Assembly: GCF_040448305.1 (NCBI RefSeq)
Contig: NZ_CP148752.1
Coordinates: 124,001-188,000 of the forward strand
Reading direction: 5' to 3'
Length of the DNA: 64,000 nucleotides
DNA from: Pseudomonas fluorescens
GTDB taxonomy: Bacteria > Pseudomonadota > Gammaproteobacteria > Pseudomonadales > Pseudomonadaceae
Part shown: piece after piece, positions 1-18,184 of the stretch
Layout of the letters: each line of letters opens with the position of its first letter
Numbering within the stretch: the stretch's first letter is position 1
Notes under the pieces: generated by a model
The model's input: the letters and a program-made list of their open reading frames with translations, nothing else
What the model was told of the DNA's origin: nothing
Databases searched by the model: none
Translations under genes and position numbers: made by a program

Positions 1-71
1 GCCATTGTCTTTTCCCGGTCTAACCTTCACCATTCAAACGACTCCCTCCTGCCTATCCAGGATGCCTCGCA

Positions 72-764
72 TTGGCGGCAAGTTTAACGATCCCCCGGAT
101 TTTACGCTGGCTGTGCAGCGCATTGTTGCTGACTGGCGTGATGCTGGGCAGCTTGAGCGCCGATTGGGATTTTTCCCTGATCAGCCGACGGGCGCAGGCA
201 TTGTATGGACCTTTGGGAGAAGGTCAGCAGCGCATTAATGATTGGCAATACTTGCTGGCCAGTCAGAAGCAGCTCGGCGAATTGGAACAACTCAATGTGG
301 TCAATCGCTTTTTCAACAAACAGCTGCGATACGTCGAAGACATCGACCTGTGGCACGAAGTCGACTACTGGGAAACCCCGATCGAAGCCCTCTGGAAAGG
401 CGCTGGCGACTGTGAAGACTACGCTATTGCCAAGTACTTCAGCCTGCGTCACCTCGGTGTAGCCAGTGAAAAGCTGCGTATCACCTATGTCAAGGCACTG
501 ACCCAGAACCGTGCGCACATGGTGCTGACCTACTACTCGAGTCTGGAAGTCGAGCCCCTGGTGCTCGACAGCCTGATTGATGCAATCAAGCCGGCCAGCC
601 AGCGAATGGATTTGCTGCCGGTCTACTCTTTCAATGCAGAAGGGTTGTGGTTGCCGGGTGCCAAGGGCAACAAAAAGGTCGGCGATACCAAACGCCTTTC
701 GCGTTGGCAGGATGTGTTGAAAAAAATGCAGGCCGAAGGATTCCCGGTCCAGACGACTAACTAG
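72..764 (+). CDS. lapG: LapG, periplasmic calcium-dependent cysteine protease that releases LapA
   Basis: Transglutaminase-like cysteine protease of the LapG (BTLCP, peptidase C93) family, which cuts the N-terminus of the LapA adhesin and frees it from the outer membrane. The motif GDCEDYA holds the nucleophile C114; H149 (NRAHMVL) and D166 (LVLDSL) complete the C-H-D triad with the 35 and 17 residue spacing expected for the family. D113, E115 and D116 around the cysteine match the known calcium site. Residues 8-30 form a signal peptide. The start is a TTG with AGGA nine bases upstream; the reading frame is closed by a stop at 21-23, and the next ATG at 141 would destroy the signal peptide. 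lapD follows after 14 bases, so the two are probably cotranscribed. Confidence 0.93.
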   Translation: MAASLTIPRILRWLCSALLLTGVMLGSLSADWDFSLISRRAQALYGPLGEGQQRINDWQYLLASQKQLGELEQLNVVNRFFNKQLRYVEDIDLWHEVDYWETPIEALWKGAGDCEDYAIAKYFSLRHLGVASEKLRITYVKALTQNRAHMVLTYYSSLEVEPLVLDSLIDAIKPASQRMDLLPVYSFNAEGLWLPGAKGNKKVGDTKRLSRWQDVLKKMQAEGFPVQTTN

Positions 765-778
765 GAGCACACGCTCAG

Positions 779-2725
779 ATGTCTTTGTTCAAACAGCTGT
801 TGATTGCTATCTGTCTGTTCCTGGTGGTCGCCTTCACCGGTAGTTTCATGGTCAGTCTGGAGAGCTCGCGCACTCAGTACGTCAACCAGTTGCGCTCCCA
901 TGCCCAGGACGCCGCGACGGCGCTGGCGCTTTCCCTGACACCGAACATCGACGACCCGGCGATGGTCGAGTTGCTGGTCAGCTCGATTTTCGACAGCGGT
1001 TACTACGCGAGCATCCGCGTGGTCGATCTGAAGACCGACCAGGCCCTGGTCGAGCGCACAGGCATTCCGACGGTCAACAACGTTCCGGACTGGTTCGTCA
1101 AACTGATCGGCCTGGAACCTGCCGGTGGTGACGCGATCGTCAGCCGCGGCTGGGAGCAGGCAGCCCGGGTCGAGGTGGTCAGCCACCCGATGTTCGCGCT
1201 GGCCAAGTTGTGGCAAAGCGCTTTGGGCAGCCTGGGCTGGTTGCTGCTATGTGGCGCGGTCAGTGCGGTACTCGGCGCACTGTTACTGCGTCAGCAATTG
1301 CGACCGCTGGATTACATGGTCCAGCAATCCCATGCCATCGCCCGACGGGAATTCCTCAGTCTGCCGGAACTGCCGCGCACCCCCGAACTTCGCCGGGTCG
1401 TGCAGGCCATGAACCAGATGGTCGAGAAGCTCAAGGCGCTGTTCCAGGAGCAGGCTGAGCGCAGTGAAAAACTACGGGTCGAGTCCTATCAGGACTCGTT
1501 GACCGGGTTGGCCAACCGGCGTTATTTCGAGATGCAACTGAATGCGCGGGTAAGCAATCCGGAGCAGGCCAGTTCCGGTTATCTGCTGCTGTTACGGGTC
1601 AAGGATCTGGCCGGTCTCAATCAGCGTCTCGGCGGCCAGCGCACCGATGAAGTGCTCAAAGCCGTCGGTGAGCAACTGTCTCGCGAGTGCGCCAAATACC
1701 CGGAAACCCAGAACCTGGTCACCCGTATCCGTGGTGGCGAATTTGCCGTACTGGCACCGGGGCTGGTGCGGGCAGAAGCGCTGCAACTGGCACAGAACCT
1801 CGACAGCGCCTTGGCCAGTCTTCACGCTACCGGCGCCACCGATGTGGCTGCCGTGGCGTCCATCGGCCTGGCGCCTTTTGCTCATGGTGACTCACCGCAA
1901 ACCGTGCTCAGCCTGGGTGACCAGGCGCTGGCGCAGGCCGAAGGCCAGGGCGAGCAGAACTGGGCCTGTATCGAACACAGCCTTGCGGCCAGTGTCGGCG
2001 ACGATCACCACGCCTGGCATCTGATGCTCGACCAGGCGCTGACACAGCGGCGTTTCGAGCTGTATTTCCAACCGGTAGTCGCCGCCCAGGACACGCAACT
2101 GGTACTGCATTACAAAGTGTTGTCGCGACTGCTCGACGAGCACGGTCAGACCATCCCCGCCGGGCGTTTTCTGCCTTGGCTGGAGCGCTTCGGCTGGACC
2201 GCGCGTCTGGATCGGCTGATGCTCGAGCGGGTGTTGGAGCAAATGAGCGGGCATGAGGCGTCGCTGGCGCTGAATCTGTCGTCGGCTACCCTGGCCGACC
2301 CGCAGGCGCAAAACAAAATCTTCGAGATACTGCGCGCAAATTCCAACCTCGGCCCGCGTTTGACCCTGGAGATTGGTGAAGAGCAATTGCCTGACCAGGC
2401 GGTGCTGGAGCAACTGACCCGGCGCCTGCGTGAGCTCGGCTTCTCCCTGAGCCTGCAACGTTTTGGTGGCCGCTTCAGCATGATCGGCAACCTGGCACGG
2501 CTGGGGCTGGCGTACCTGAAGATCGATGGCAGCTACATTCGGTCGATTGATCTGGAGAGTGACAAACGCCTGTTCATCGAGGCGATCCAGCGAGCGGCGC
2601 ACAGCATTGATTTGCCGTTGATTGCCGAGCGGGTCGAGACTGAAGGCGAGTTGTCGGTGATTCGCGAGATGGGGCTGTACGGTGTGCAGGGCCAGTTGTT
2701 CGGCGAGCCCAAGCCCTGGAAGTAA
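779..2725 (+). CDS. lapD: LapD, inner-membrane c-di-GMP receptor controlling LapG
   Basis: 648-aa receptor with a first membrane segment (about 4-25), a periplasmic output domain (about 26-145), a second membrane segment (about 147-170), HAMP, degenerate GGDEF and degenerate EAL domains. The cyclase signature reads RGGEF, and the EAL motif is replaced by KVL in YKVLSRLL, so neither catalytic activity is expected. In the family, c-di-GMP binding to the EAL-like domain is passed through HAMP to the periplasm, where LapG is sequestered and LapA stays attached. The gene directly follows lapG. It ends about 55 bases before the stop of the converging small gene. Confidence 0.95.
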   Translation: MSLFKQLLIAICLFLVVAFTGSFMVSLESSRTQYVNQLRSHAQDAATALALSLTPNIDDPAMVELLVSSIFDSGYYASIRVVDLKTDQALVERTGIPTVNNVPDWFVKLIGLEPAGGDAIVSRGWEQAARVEVVSHPMFALAKLWQSALGSLGWLLLCGAVSAVLGALLLRQQLRPLDYMVQQSHAIARREFLSLPELPRTPELRRVVQAMNQMVEKLKALFQEQAERSEKLRVESYQDSLTGLANRRYFEMQLNARVSNPEQASSGYLLLLRVKDLAGLNQRLGGQRTDEVLKAVGEQLSRECAKYPETQNLVTRIRGGEFAVLAPGLVRAEALQLAQNLDSALASLHATGATDVAAVASIGLAPFAHGDSPQTVLSLGDQALAQAEGQGEQNWACIEHSLAASVGDDHHAWHLMLDQALTQRRFELYFQPVVAAQDTQLVLHYKVLSRLLDEHGQTIPAGRFLPWLERFGWTARLDRLMLERVLEQMSGHEASLALNLSSATLADPQAQNKIFEILRANSNLGPRLTLEIGEEQLPDQAVLEQLTRRLRELGFSLSLQRFGGRFSMIGNLARLGLAYLKIDGSYIRSIDLESDKRLFIEAIQRAAHSIDLPLIAERVETEGELSVIREMGLYGVQGQLFGEPKPWK

Positions 2726-2781
2726 CTCTTTAGAGCTGGGTTGCCCGCGATGAGGTTGGAACAGTCACTGAAGATCAATGA

Positions 2782-3120
2782 TCAGATCAATCCGCTTTCA
2801 TCCTCATCGATCAACTGACTCAACCCACCCAACGCCTCACGCGCCTGGGTCCGGTCCATCAGTTTGGCCTGGGCCGCCATCGGCAGGTCGGTGACGCGGA
2901 TCACGCCTTTCTGGGTCAGCACCTGAATCAAGTCGTCGAGTACCCGGATCATTTCCAGGTCACTTTGCTTGAGTTGTTTGAGGCTGTTCTCCACAGCCGC
3001 GTTGGCAAACCAGGCCTGGATTTCATGATTGTCGGCCGCCAGCGTTTCCGTGGCCTCGGCGTAGGCGGCGGGTTCCACGCGTACCAACAGGCCCTGCGCA
3101 TCGCGTTGCACGTAAAACAT
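2782..3120 (-). CDS. conserved 112-aa protein of unknown function between lapD and lapA
   Basis: Small soluble protein starting MFYVQRDAQG. The ATG at 3120 is preferred over an upstream extension because GAGGGG sits seven bases before it. The N-terminus looks like a compact beta unit, followed by a mostly helical segment (about residues 35-95) and an acidic tail ending IDEDESGLI. There are no catalytic motifs, signal peptide or membrane segment. I recall homologues at the same place in other Pseudomonas genomes that carry a 'tryptophan synthase subunit beta' label. Nothing in this sequence supports that function: it is far too short and lacks the PLP-lysine region. It is co-directional with lapA, 146 bases downstream of the lapA stop. 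Confidence 0.75.
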   Translation of the reverse strand: MFYVQRDAQGLLVRVEPAAYAEATETLAADNHEIQAWFANAAVENSLKQLKQSDLEMIRVLDDLIQVLTQKGVIRVTDLPMAAQAKLMDRTQAREALGGLSQLIDEDESGLI

Positions 3121-3231
3121 TGAGCACCCCTCGGATTTGAGCCAGCGTCGTGCTGTCAGCAGCATAGGTCAACTGCACGTCAGTATGTGGCGCAGCGACG
3201 AAATCGTCACCGGGCAGTGGACGCAAACGTG

Positions 3232-3260
3232 ACGGCCGCCCCATAAGGGGCGGTCGTTTT
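3232..3260. terminator. strong hairpin after the lapA stop codon
   Basis: An 11-bp stem with one G-U pair (ACGGCCGCCCC, loop ATAA, GGGGCGGTCGT) ends 10 bases from the lapA stop. The T-run (TTTT) lies on the plus-strand side. As a lapA terminator it therefore lacks the usual U-tract; it may act as an RNA-end stabiliser or stop plus-strand transcription coming from lapD. Confidence 0.55.
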
Positions 3261-3266
3261 CGTGCA

Positions 3267-12653
<9,387 letters not shown>

Positions 12654-13005
12654 TGAAGACTCTCCGGGGTGTCACGTTCAGTTGACGTCCATAGACCTGA
12701 TGGCGTCTGCGCTGACCAATCAGGACGTATGCAAAATGGATGCACAAGTTTGACGCATAATTTAGTCAATAATTTGGCTATGTTTTTTCGCTATTAACTT
12801 TATGCCAAACTATTGACCTTCTGCAGGTCATCCTAAACAATCGCCCCTGTAATGTCACATTGATATTTCAGTGGTGACCTGTCCTCGGTATGTGATCCAG
12901 TTCCGCTTTTGAACTTTCCGACATACGGTCATTCGGCTTGCCATCTTCCGACGCAGCGAGCTCTTTTGCTGTGATTCAAGACAAGAAGTTCTGGGAAATT
13001 CCTAC
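12654..13005. promoter_or_regulatory. 352-bp lapA-lapE divergent promoter region
   Basis: This AT-rich region separates the divergent starts of lapA (minus) and lapE (plus) and holds no gene. It contains the paired FleQ-like boxes listed separately. The lapA ribosome site (GGAGA) lies at its left edge. No convincing sigma-70 promoter could be fixed by eye for either side. Confidence 0.6.
12765..12817. promoter_or_regulatory. two inverted FleQ-like boxes upstream of lapA
   Basis: GTCAATAATTTGGC at 12765-12778 (plus) and GTCAATAGTTTGGC at 12804-12817 (minus) differ at one base and are 39 bp apart centre to centre. The first matches 12 of 14 positions of the FleQ consensus as I recall it (GTCANTAAATTGAC). 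FleQ is a c-di-GMP-responsive regulator known to act on lapA in pseudomonads. Assignment here is by motif only. Confidence 0.5.
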
Positions 13006-14361
13006 ATGCGTTCGCCCTTGTTCATGGCTCTACCTTTCGCCCTTGCCGCGTCTTTCGTCCAGGCGCAATCCTTGCCAGACGCCATGCAACAAGCGTTGGA
13101 TGTCCATCCGGAGGTCCAGGCAGGCGTCAACAGCCGATTGGCTGCGGACTATCAGTTGCAGGCTGCGAAAGGTGGATACCTGCCACGGGTCGACCTGCTG
13201 GGTGGTTACGGTCGTGAAGGCACCGATAGCGTGACGACGCGCACGGACAGCAGCAGCAACAAGCACTGGGAAACCCTGAATCGCAGTGAGTCCAGTTTGC
13301 GACTGACCCAAATGGTTTTTGACGGTTTTGCGACGTCCAGCGAAGTGGGGCGTCAACAAGCCGCCGTCAACTCCCGCGCCTACTCGCTGTTGAGTACTTC
13401 CGAGCGTACCGGGCTGACGGTGGCCCAGGTTTATCTCGACGTGCTGACCCGTCGCGAATTCGTGCGTCTGGCCGAGGACAACCTAAAGAGCCACCAACGC
13501 ATTTACGACCAGATCCAGCTGCGTACCCAGCGTGGCGTTGGCAGTGGCGCCGACCTCGATCAGGCCGAGGCGCGGATGGCTCAGGCGCGCAACAACCTGA
13601 TCACCGAGCAGACCAACCTGGCTGATGCCGAAACCAACTACCTCTCCGCTGTCGGCCAGATGCCCGATCAACTGGAGCGCCCGGCGAGTTTCATGGCGCT
13701 GATGCCGGCCAACCTGAATGAGGCCCGTGCGCAGATGTTGGAAAACAGCCCGATCCTGCGCTCGGCCGAATCCGATATCGCCGCTGCCGAGAAGCAGTAC
13801 GACACGGCCAAGTCGACGTTCTACCCACGCTTCGATGCTGAGTTGGGCCGTACCGCGGACAACGACATTGATGGTCAGGACGGCCACAACAACGAATGGC
13901 AAGCCATGCTGCGCATGCGCTTCAACCTGTATGCCGGCGGCAGCAACAAGGCCGATCTGGAATCCAGGGCGTACCTGTCGAACCAGGCGCTGGACATCCG
14001 CAACAACGCCCTGCGCCAATTGAATGAGGAGCTGGGCCTGGCCTGGAACGCCCTGAACAATGCCAACGCGCAGGTGCCGATCGCCCAGCAATACGTCGAT
14101 CACAGCACCGCCGTGCGTACCGCTTATCAGCGTCAGTTCAGCCTCGGCGAGCGCACCCTGCTCGATTTGCTCGACAGTGAGAACGAACTGTTTACCTCCT
14201 CTCGCCGTCTGGCGGAGATCAGGAATACTCAGTTATTTACGCAGTACCGAATCAAAGCGACCATGGGCGAGTTGCTCAAGAGCCAGGGAGTAGTCGCACC
14301 ATTGGCATCCGTTGTGCAAAACGATGTGAAGCCCAAGGTCCAATTGCCCGGTATGAATTGA
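13006..14361 (+). CDS. lapE: LapE, TolC-like outer-membrane channel for LapA export
   Basis: 451-aa TolC-family outer-membrane factor. A signal peptide ends at AQA (about residue 21), followed by the paired outer-membrane efflux domains with long helical hairpins and the usual YD..KSTFYPRF segment. In the Lap system the LapA N-terminal plug remains inside this pore, so LapE is both exporter and anchor. It is transcribed away from lapA and followed after 42 bases by lapB. The ATG at 13006 gives a full signal peptide; an ATG at 13024 is possible but would shorten the N-region. Confidence 0.92.
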   Translation: MRSPLFMALPFALAASFVQAQSLPDAMQQALDVHPEVQAGVNSRLAADYQLQAAKGGYLPRVDLLGGYGREGTDSVTTRTDSSSNKHWETLNRSESSLRLTQMVFDGFATSSEVGRQQAAVNSRAYSLLSTSERTGLTVAQVYLDVLTRREFVRLAEDNLKSHQRIYDQIQLRTQRGVGSGADLDQAEARMAQARNNLITEQTNLADAETNYLSAVGQMPDQLERPASFMALMPANLNEARAQMLENSPILRSAESDIAAAEKQYDTAKSTFYPRFDAELGRTADNDIDGQDGHNNEWQAMLRMRFNLYAGGSNKADLESRAYLSNQALDIRNNALRQLNEELGLAWNALNNANAQVPIAQQYVDHSTAVRTAYQRQFSLGERTLLDLLDSENELFTSSRRLAEIRNTQLFTQYRIKATMGELLKSQGVVAPLASVVQNDVKPKVQLPGMN

Positions 14362-14403
14362 GCAGGACCTTCATTATTCAATTGTTAGCCAAGAGTGCCG
14401 AGC

Positions 14404-16560
14404 GTGGAATCAGAAGTCAGTCGGGTTCAACTCATTCATGATCCGCGCGCGTTGCATGACGATCCGCTGCTGGATGGTCTGCTCGCTCTTTGCATGCTGC
14501 ACCAGAAGCCTGCCAGCGCGGCAATGCTGACCACCGGCCTGCCGCTGCCCGAGCAACGCTTGAGTGTCGAGTTGCTGCCACGTGCGGCAGCTCGCGCGGG
14601 GCTGCAAGGTCGGGTGCTGCAACGCAAGCTGGAGGATATTCCGGCGATTGCCATGCCGGCATTGCTGCTGCTCAAGGGCGGTCGCAGTGCCGTCCTGCTT
14701 GGCTGGCAAGGCGAAGATCAGGTACGGGTGCTGCTCAGCGAAAGCGATGGCGGCGAGTCCCTGGTCAGCCGTGAGCTGCTGGCCGACGACTACACCGGCA
14801 GGGTCTTTTTTGCCCAGCCGCAGCACAAATTCGACGTCAACCACGGCACGCTGATTCCGCGTGCGCGCTCGTGGTTCCGCGACACCCTCAAGCGTTCGCG
14901 CTGGTTGTATGTCGACGCCATTGCCGCCAGCTTTCTGATCAACATCATTGCCATGGCCGCGCCGTTGTTCGTGATGAACGTCTACGACCGCGTCGTGCCG
15001 AACCAGGCTGAAGCGACGCTCTGGGTGCTGGCACTCGGCATCACGGGCGCCTACCTCTTCGACCTGATCCTGAAAAGCCTGCGCAGCTTGTGCCTGGATC
15101 TGGCCGGCAAGAAAACCGACCTGATTATCTCGGCCACGCTGTTCGAGCGCATCGTCGGCATGGCCATGAAATACCGGCCCGCGCGGGTCGGCAGCTTTGC
15201 CCAGAACATCCATGAGTTCCAGAACCTGCGCGACTTCCTCGCCTCGCTGACCCTCACCAGCCTGATCGACTTGCCGTTCACCCTCCTGATTTTCATCGTC
15301 ATCGCGATCCTCGGCGGGCATCTGGTGTGGATACCGGTGCTGGCATTCCCGATTGCCCTGGCCATCGGCTATGCCTTGCAGAAACCCCTGGTGGCGACCA
15401 TGGAGCGGACCATGGCGCTCGGGGCCGAGCGTCAGTCGAGCCTGATCGAAACCCTGGCCGGCCTGGATGCGGTGAAGGTCAACAACGCCGAAAGCGAACG
15501 CCAGTATCAGTGGGAGCAGACCATTGGCACCCTCAGCCGCCTTGAGTTGCGGGTGAAAATGCTCTCCGGCCTGGCGATGAACATCACCTTGCTGATCCAG
15601 CAACTGGCCGGGGTGATCATGATCGTCTTCGGCGTGTACCAGATCATCGACGGTCACCTCAGCATGGGCGGCCTGATTGCCTGCTACATGCTCAGTGGCC
15701 GTGCGCTCAGCCCGCTGGCGTCACTGTCCGGGTTGTTGACCCGCTATCAGCAGGCGCGGGTGACCATGACCTCGGTCGACCAGATGATGGAGCTGCCCCA
15801 GGAGCGCAATTTCGAAGAGCGTCCGCTCAGCCGCAAGGTGCTGCAGGGCGGCATTGAGTGCCGCCAGCTCAACTTCACCTACCCGCAACAGCAGAACCTG
15901 GCGCTGAAGAACATCAACCTGTCGATTCGTCCCGGCGAGAAGGTCGGCATCATTGGCCGAAGCGGCTCGGGCAAGAGCTCGCTGGCGAAACTGCTGGTGG
16001 GGTTGTACCAGCCGGATGACGGTGCGTTGTTGGTCGATGGTGTGGATATCCGCCAGATCGACGTCAGCGAGCTGCGCTACAACATCGGCTACGTGCCCCA
16101 GGACATCCAGTTGCTCGCCGGCACCTTGCGCGACAACCTGGTTTCCGGCGCGCGGTATGTCGAGGACGAGCTGGTGCTGCAAGCCGCAGAACTGGCCGGC
16201 GTCCACGAGTACGCGCGCCTGCATCCGCAGGGCTATGAACTGCAAGTCGGCGAGCGCGGGCAGAACCTCTCCGGCGGTCAGCGGCAAAACGTCGCCCTGG
16301 CCCGTGCATTGTTGCTCAACCCGCCGATCCTGCTGCTCGACGAGCCGACCAGCGCCATGGACAACACCGGTGAAGAGCGCTTGAAGCAGCGCCTGGCAGC
16401 GGTGATCGAAAACAAGACCATGGTGCTGGTGACGCACCGGGCATCGCTGTTGTCGCTGGTGGATCGGCTGATCGTGATCGACCGCGGGCAGATACTCGCC
16501 GACGGCCCGAAAGCCGCGGTGATGGAAGCGTTGAAGAAGGGGCAGATCAGTGTTGCTTAA
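14404..16560 (+). CDS. lapB: LapB, type I secretion ABC transporter
   Basis: About 718-aa inner-membrane exporter. It has an N-terminal C39-like domain without an obvious catalytic cysteine motif (about 20-140), a six-helix membrane domain (about 160-440) and a nucleotide-binding domain with Walker A GRSGSGKSS, signature LSGGQRQ and Walker B ILLLDEPTSAMD. It powers export of the LapA adhesin with LapC and LapE. The GTG at 14404 (MESEVSRVQL) is chosen because AAGAG lies eight bases upstream and I recall this N-terminus from homologues; a GTG at 14395 is the alternative. The 3' end overlaps lapC by 11 bases. Confidence 0.92.
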   Translation: MESEVSRVQLIHDPRALHDDPLLDGLLALCMLHQKPASAAMLTTGLPLPEQRLSVELLPRAAARAGLQGRVLQRKLEDIPAIAMPALLLLKGGRSAVLLGWQGEDQVRVLLSESDGGESLVSRELLADDYTGRVFFAQPQHKFDVNHGTLIPRARSWFRDTLKRSRWLYVDAIAASFLINIIAMAAPLFVMNVYDRVVPNQAEATLWVLALGITGAYLFDLILKSLRSLCLDLAGKKTDLIISATLFERIVGMAMKYRPARVGSFAQNIHEFQNLRDFLASLTLTSLIDLPFTLLIFIVIAILGGHLVWIPVLAFPIALAIGYALQKPLVATMERTMALGAERQSSLIETLAGLDAVKVNNAESERQYQWEQTIGTLSRLELRVKMLSGLAMNITLLIQQLAGVIMIVFGVYQIIDGHLSMGGLIACYMLSGRALSPLASLSGLLTRYQQARVTMTSVDQMMELPQERNFEERPLSRKVLQGGIECRQLNFTYPQQQNLALKNINLSIRPGEKVGIIGRSGSGKSSLAKLLVGLYQPDDGALLVDGVDIRQIDVSELRYNIGYVPQDIQLLAGTLRDNLVSGARYVEDELVLQAAELAGVHEYARLHPQGYELQVGERGQNLSGGQRQNVALARALLLNPPILLLDEPTSAMDNTGEERLKQRLAAVIENKTMVLVTHRASLLSLVDRLIVIDRGQILADGPKAAVMEALKKGQISVA

Positions 16561-17914
16561 GTCGGGTAAGGATTCGATCCGTCGCTACTTCAAAGGCTCT
16601 GCTTCACTTCAGGGCCAGCCGCTGCCTGAGGTCAACAAGGCGCTGATCGAGGATGCGCCGCGAGTGGTGCGGCTGACGATCTGGGCGATCATCGCGTTCT
16701 TCGTGTTCCTGATGCTCTGGGCCAACTTCGCGGTGATCGACGAAGTGACCAAGGGCGACGGCAAGGCGATCCCATCGTCGAAGATTCAGAAAATCCAGAA
16801 TCTTGAAGGCGGTATCGTTGCCGAGCTGTTCGTCAAGGAAGGCCAGATCGTCGAAGCCGGCGCACCGCTGATTCGTCTGGACGACACGCGATTTGCTTCG
16901 AACGTTGGTGAAACCGAGGCCGATCGGTTGTCGATGCTGCTGCGGGTCGAACGCCTGAGCGCCGAAGTCGAAGATCGCCCGCTGAACTTCCCCGAGGATG
17001 TGCTCAAGGCCGTGCCGGGTCAGGCCAAGAGCGAAGAATCGCTCTATATAAGCCGCCGCCAACAGTTGCACGATGAGATTGGCGGCTTGCAGGAGCAGCT
17101 GATCCAGCGCCAGCAAGAGCTGCGCGAGTTCACGTCCAAGCAGGCGCAGTATCGCCAGCAATTGGGTTTCCAGCGTCAGGAAATCAGCATGTCCGAGCCG
17201 TTGGTGGCCCAGGGCGCGGTATCGCCGGTGGAAGTCCTGCGACTCAGGCGTGCCGAAGCGGAGACCCGTGGTCAGCTCGACGCCACCACCCTGGCTATTC
17301 CGCGTGCCGAATCGGCGATCAAAGAAGTGCAGCGCAAGGTCGATGAAACCCGCGGCAAGTTCCGTAGCGAAGCCCTGACCCAACTCAACGAAGCACGCAC
17401 CGACCTGAACAAGGCCCAGGCCACCGGCAAGGCCCTGGAGGACCGGGTCAGCCGGACGCTGGTCACCTCGCCAGTGCGGGGCATCGTCAACAAGTTGCTG
17501 GTCAATACCATCGGCGGGGTTATCCAGCCAGGCAGCGACCTGGTGGAAATCGTGCCACTGGACGACACCTTGCTGGTCGAGGCGAAGATCCGCCCGCAGG
17601 ACATCGCGTTCCTGCATCCGGGGCAGGAAGCGACGGTGAAATTCACCGCCTATGACTACACCATCTACGGCGGGTTGAAGGCCAGGCTCGAGCAGATCGG
17701 CGCCGACACCATCACCGATGAAGACAAGAAAACCACCTACTACATCATCAAACTGCGCACCGACCGCAGCCACTTGGGCACCGATGAAAAGCCGTTGCTG
17801 ATCATTCCGGGGATGGTGGCTTCCGTGGACATCATCACCGGCAAGAAGACCGTGCTGAGTTACCTGCTAAAGCCGATCATCCGCGCGCGGGCCGAGGCGC
17901 TGCACGAGCGCTAG
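16550..17914 (+). CDS. lapC: LapC, HlyD-family adaptor of the LapA exporter
   Basis: 454-aa membrane fusion protein. It has a short cytoplasmic tail, one membrane helix (about 41-62), biotinyl-lipoyl-like halves (NLEGGIVAELFVKEGQ and TSPVRGIVNKLLVNT) around a long coiled coil (about 120-290), and a C-terminal beta-barrel region. It bridges LapB and LapE across the periplasm. It starts with GTG inside the last codons of lapB, which indicates translational coupling; a TTG one codon on is an alternative. It is the last gene of lapEBC and is followed by a REP pair. Confidence 0.92.
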   Translation: MLLKSGKDSIRRYFKGSASLQGQPLPEVNKALIEDAPRVVRLTIWAIIAFFVFLMLWANFAVIDEVTKGDGKAIPSSKIQKIQNLEGGIVAELFVKEGQIVEAGAPLIRLDDTRFASNVGETEADRLSMLLRVERLSAEVEDRPLNFPEDVLKAVPGQAKSEESLYISRRQQLHDEIGGLQEQLIQRQQELREFTSKQAQYRQQLGFQRQEISMSEPLVAQGAVSPVEVLRLRRAEAETRGQLDATTLAIPRAESAIKEVQRKVDETRGKFRSEALTQLNEARTDLNKAQATGKALEDRVSRTLVTSPVRGIVNKLLVNTIGGVIQPGSDLVEIVPLDDTLLVEAKIRPQDIAFLHPGQEATVKFTAYDYTIYGGLKARLEQIGADTITDEDKKTTYYIIKLRTDRSHLGTDEKPLLIIPGMVASVDIITGKKTVLSYLLKPIIRARAEALHER

Positions 17915-17938
17915 TCCTGCAGCGTGGTTGACGACCTC

Positions 17939-18030
17939 TTCGCGAGCAAGCCCGCTCCCACAGGTACCTCATTGAGCACAGAGTTTGTGAACACCAGAGA
18001 TACTTGTGGGAGCGGGCTTGCCCGCGAAGG
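17939..18030. repeat. REP pair 1 (CGCGAG-first type)
   Basis: Inverted REP copies at 17939-17963 and 18005-18030 (arm TGTGGGAGCGGGCTTGC) lie between lapC and the LysR gene. The spacer contains TTTGTGAACACCAGAGAT, similar to the spacer of the pair at 62136. Confidence 0.9.
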
Positions 18031-18184
18031 CGTCCGCCAAGGCGCCAAAACTCTACCGTCCGAATCGAGGTGAGCGCTGTATCAGGTCAATAAGCGACGA
18101 AAAGTGTCATCTCGTCGCTCAACCATCCCCCTTCCTTGTTAGCATTGCTCCCGAGTTAATCCAGATCGACGATGAGTGCTCACC

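Noticed and set aside
14436..14675. Recurring short frames with peptides such as WERACSRR across the window
   Set aside because: Where they recur at intergenic sites they are translations of REP elements, and elsewhere they are frame shadows; none has a ribosome site.
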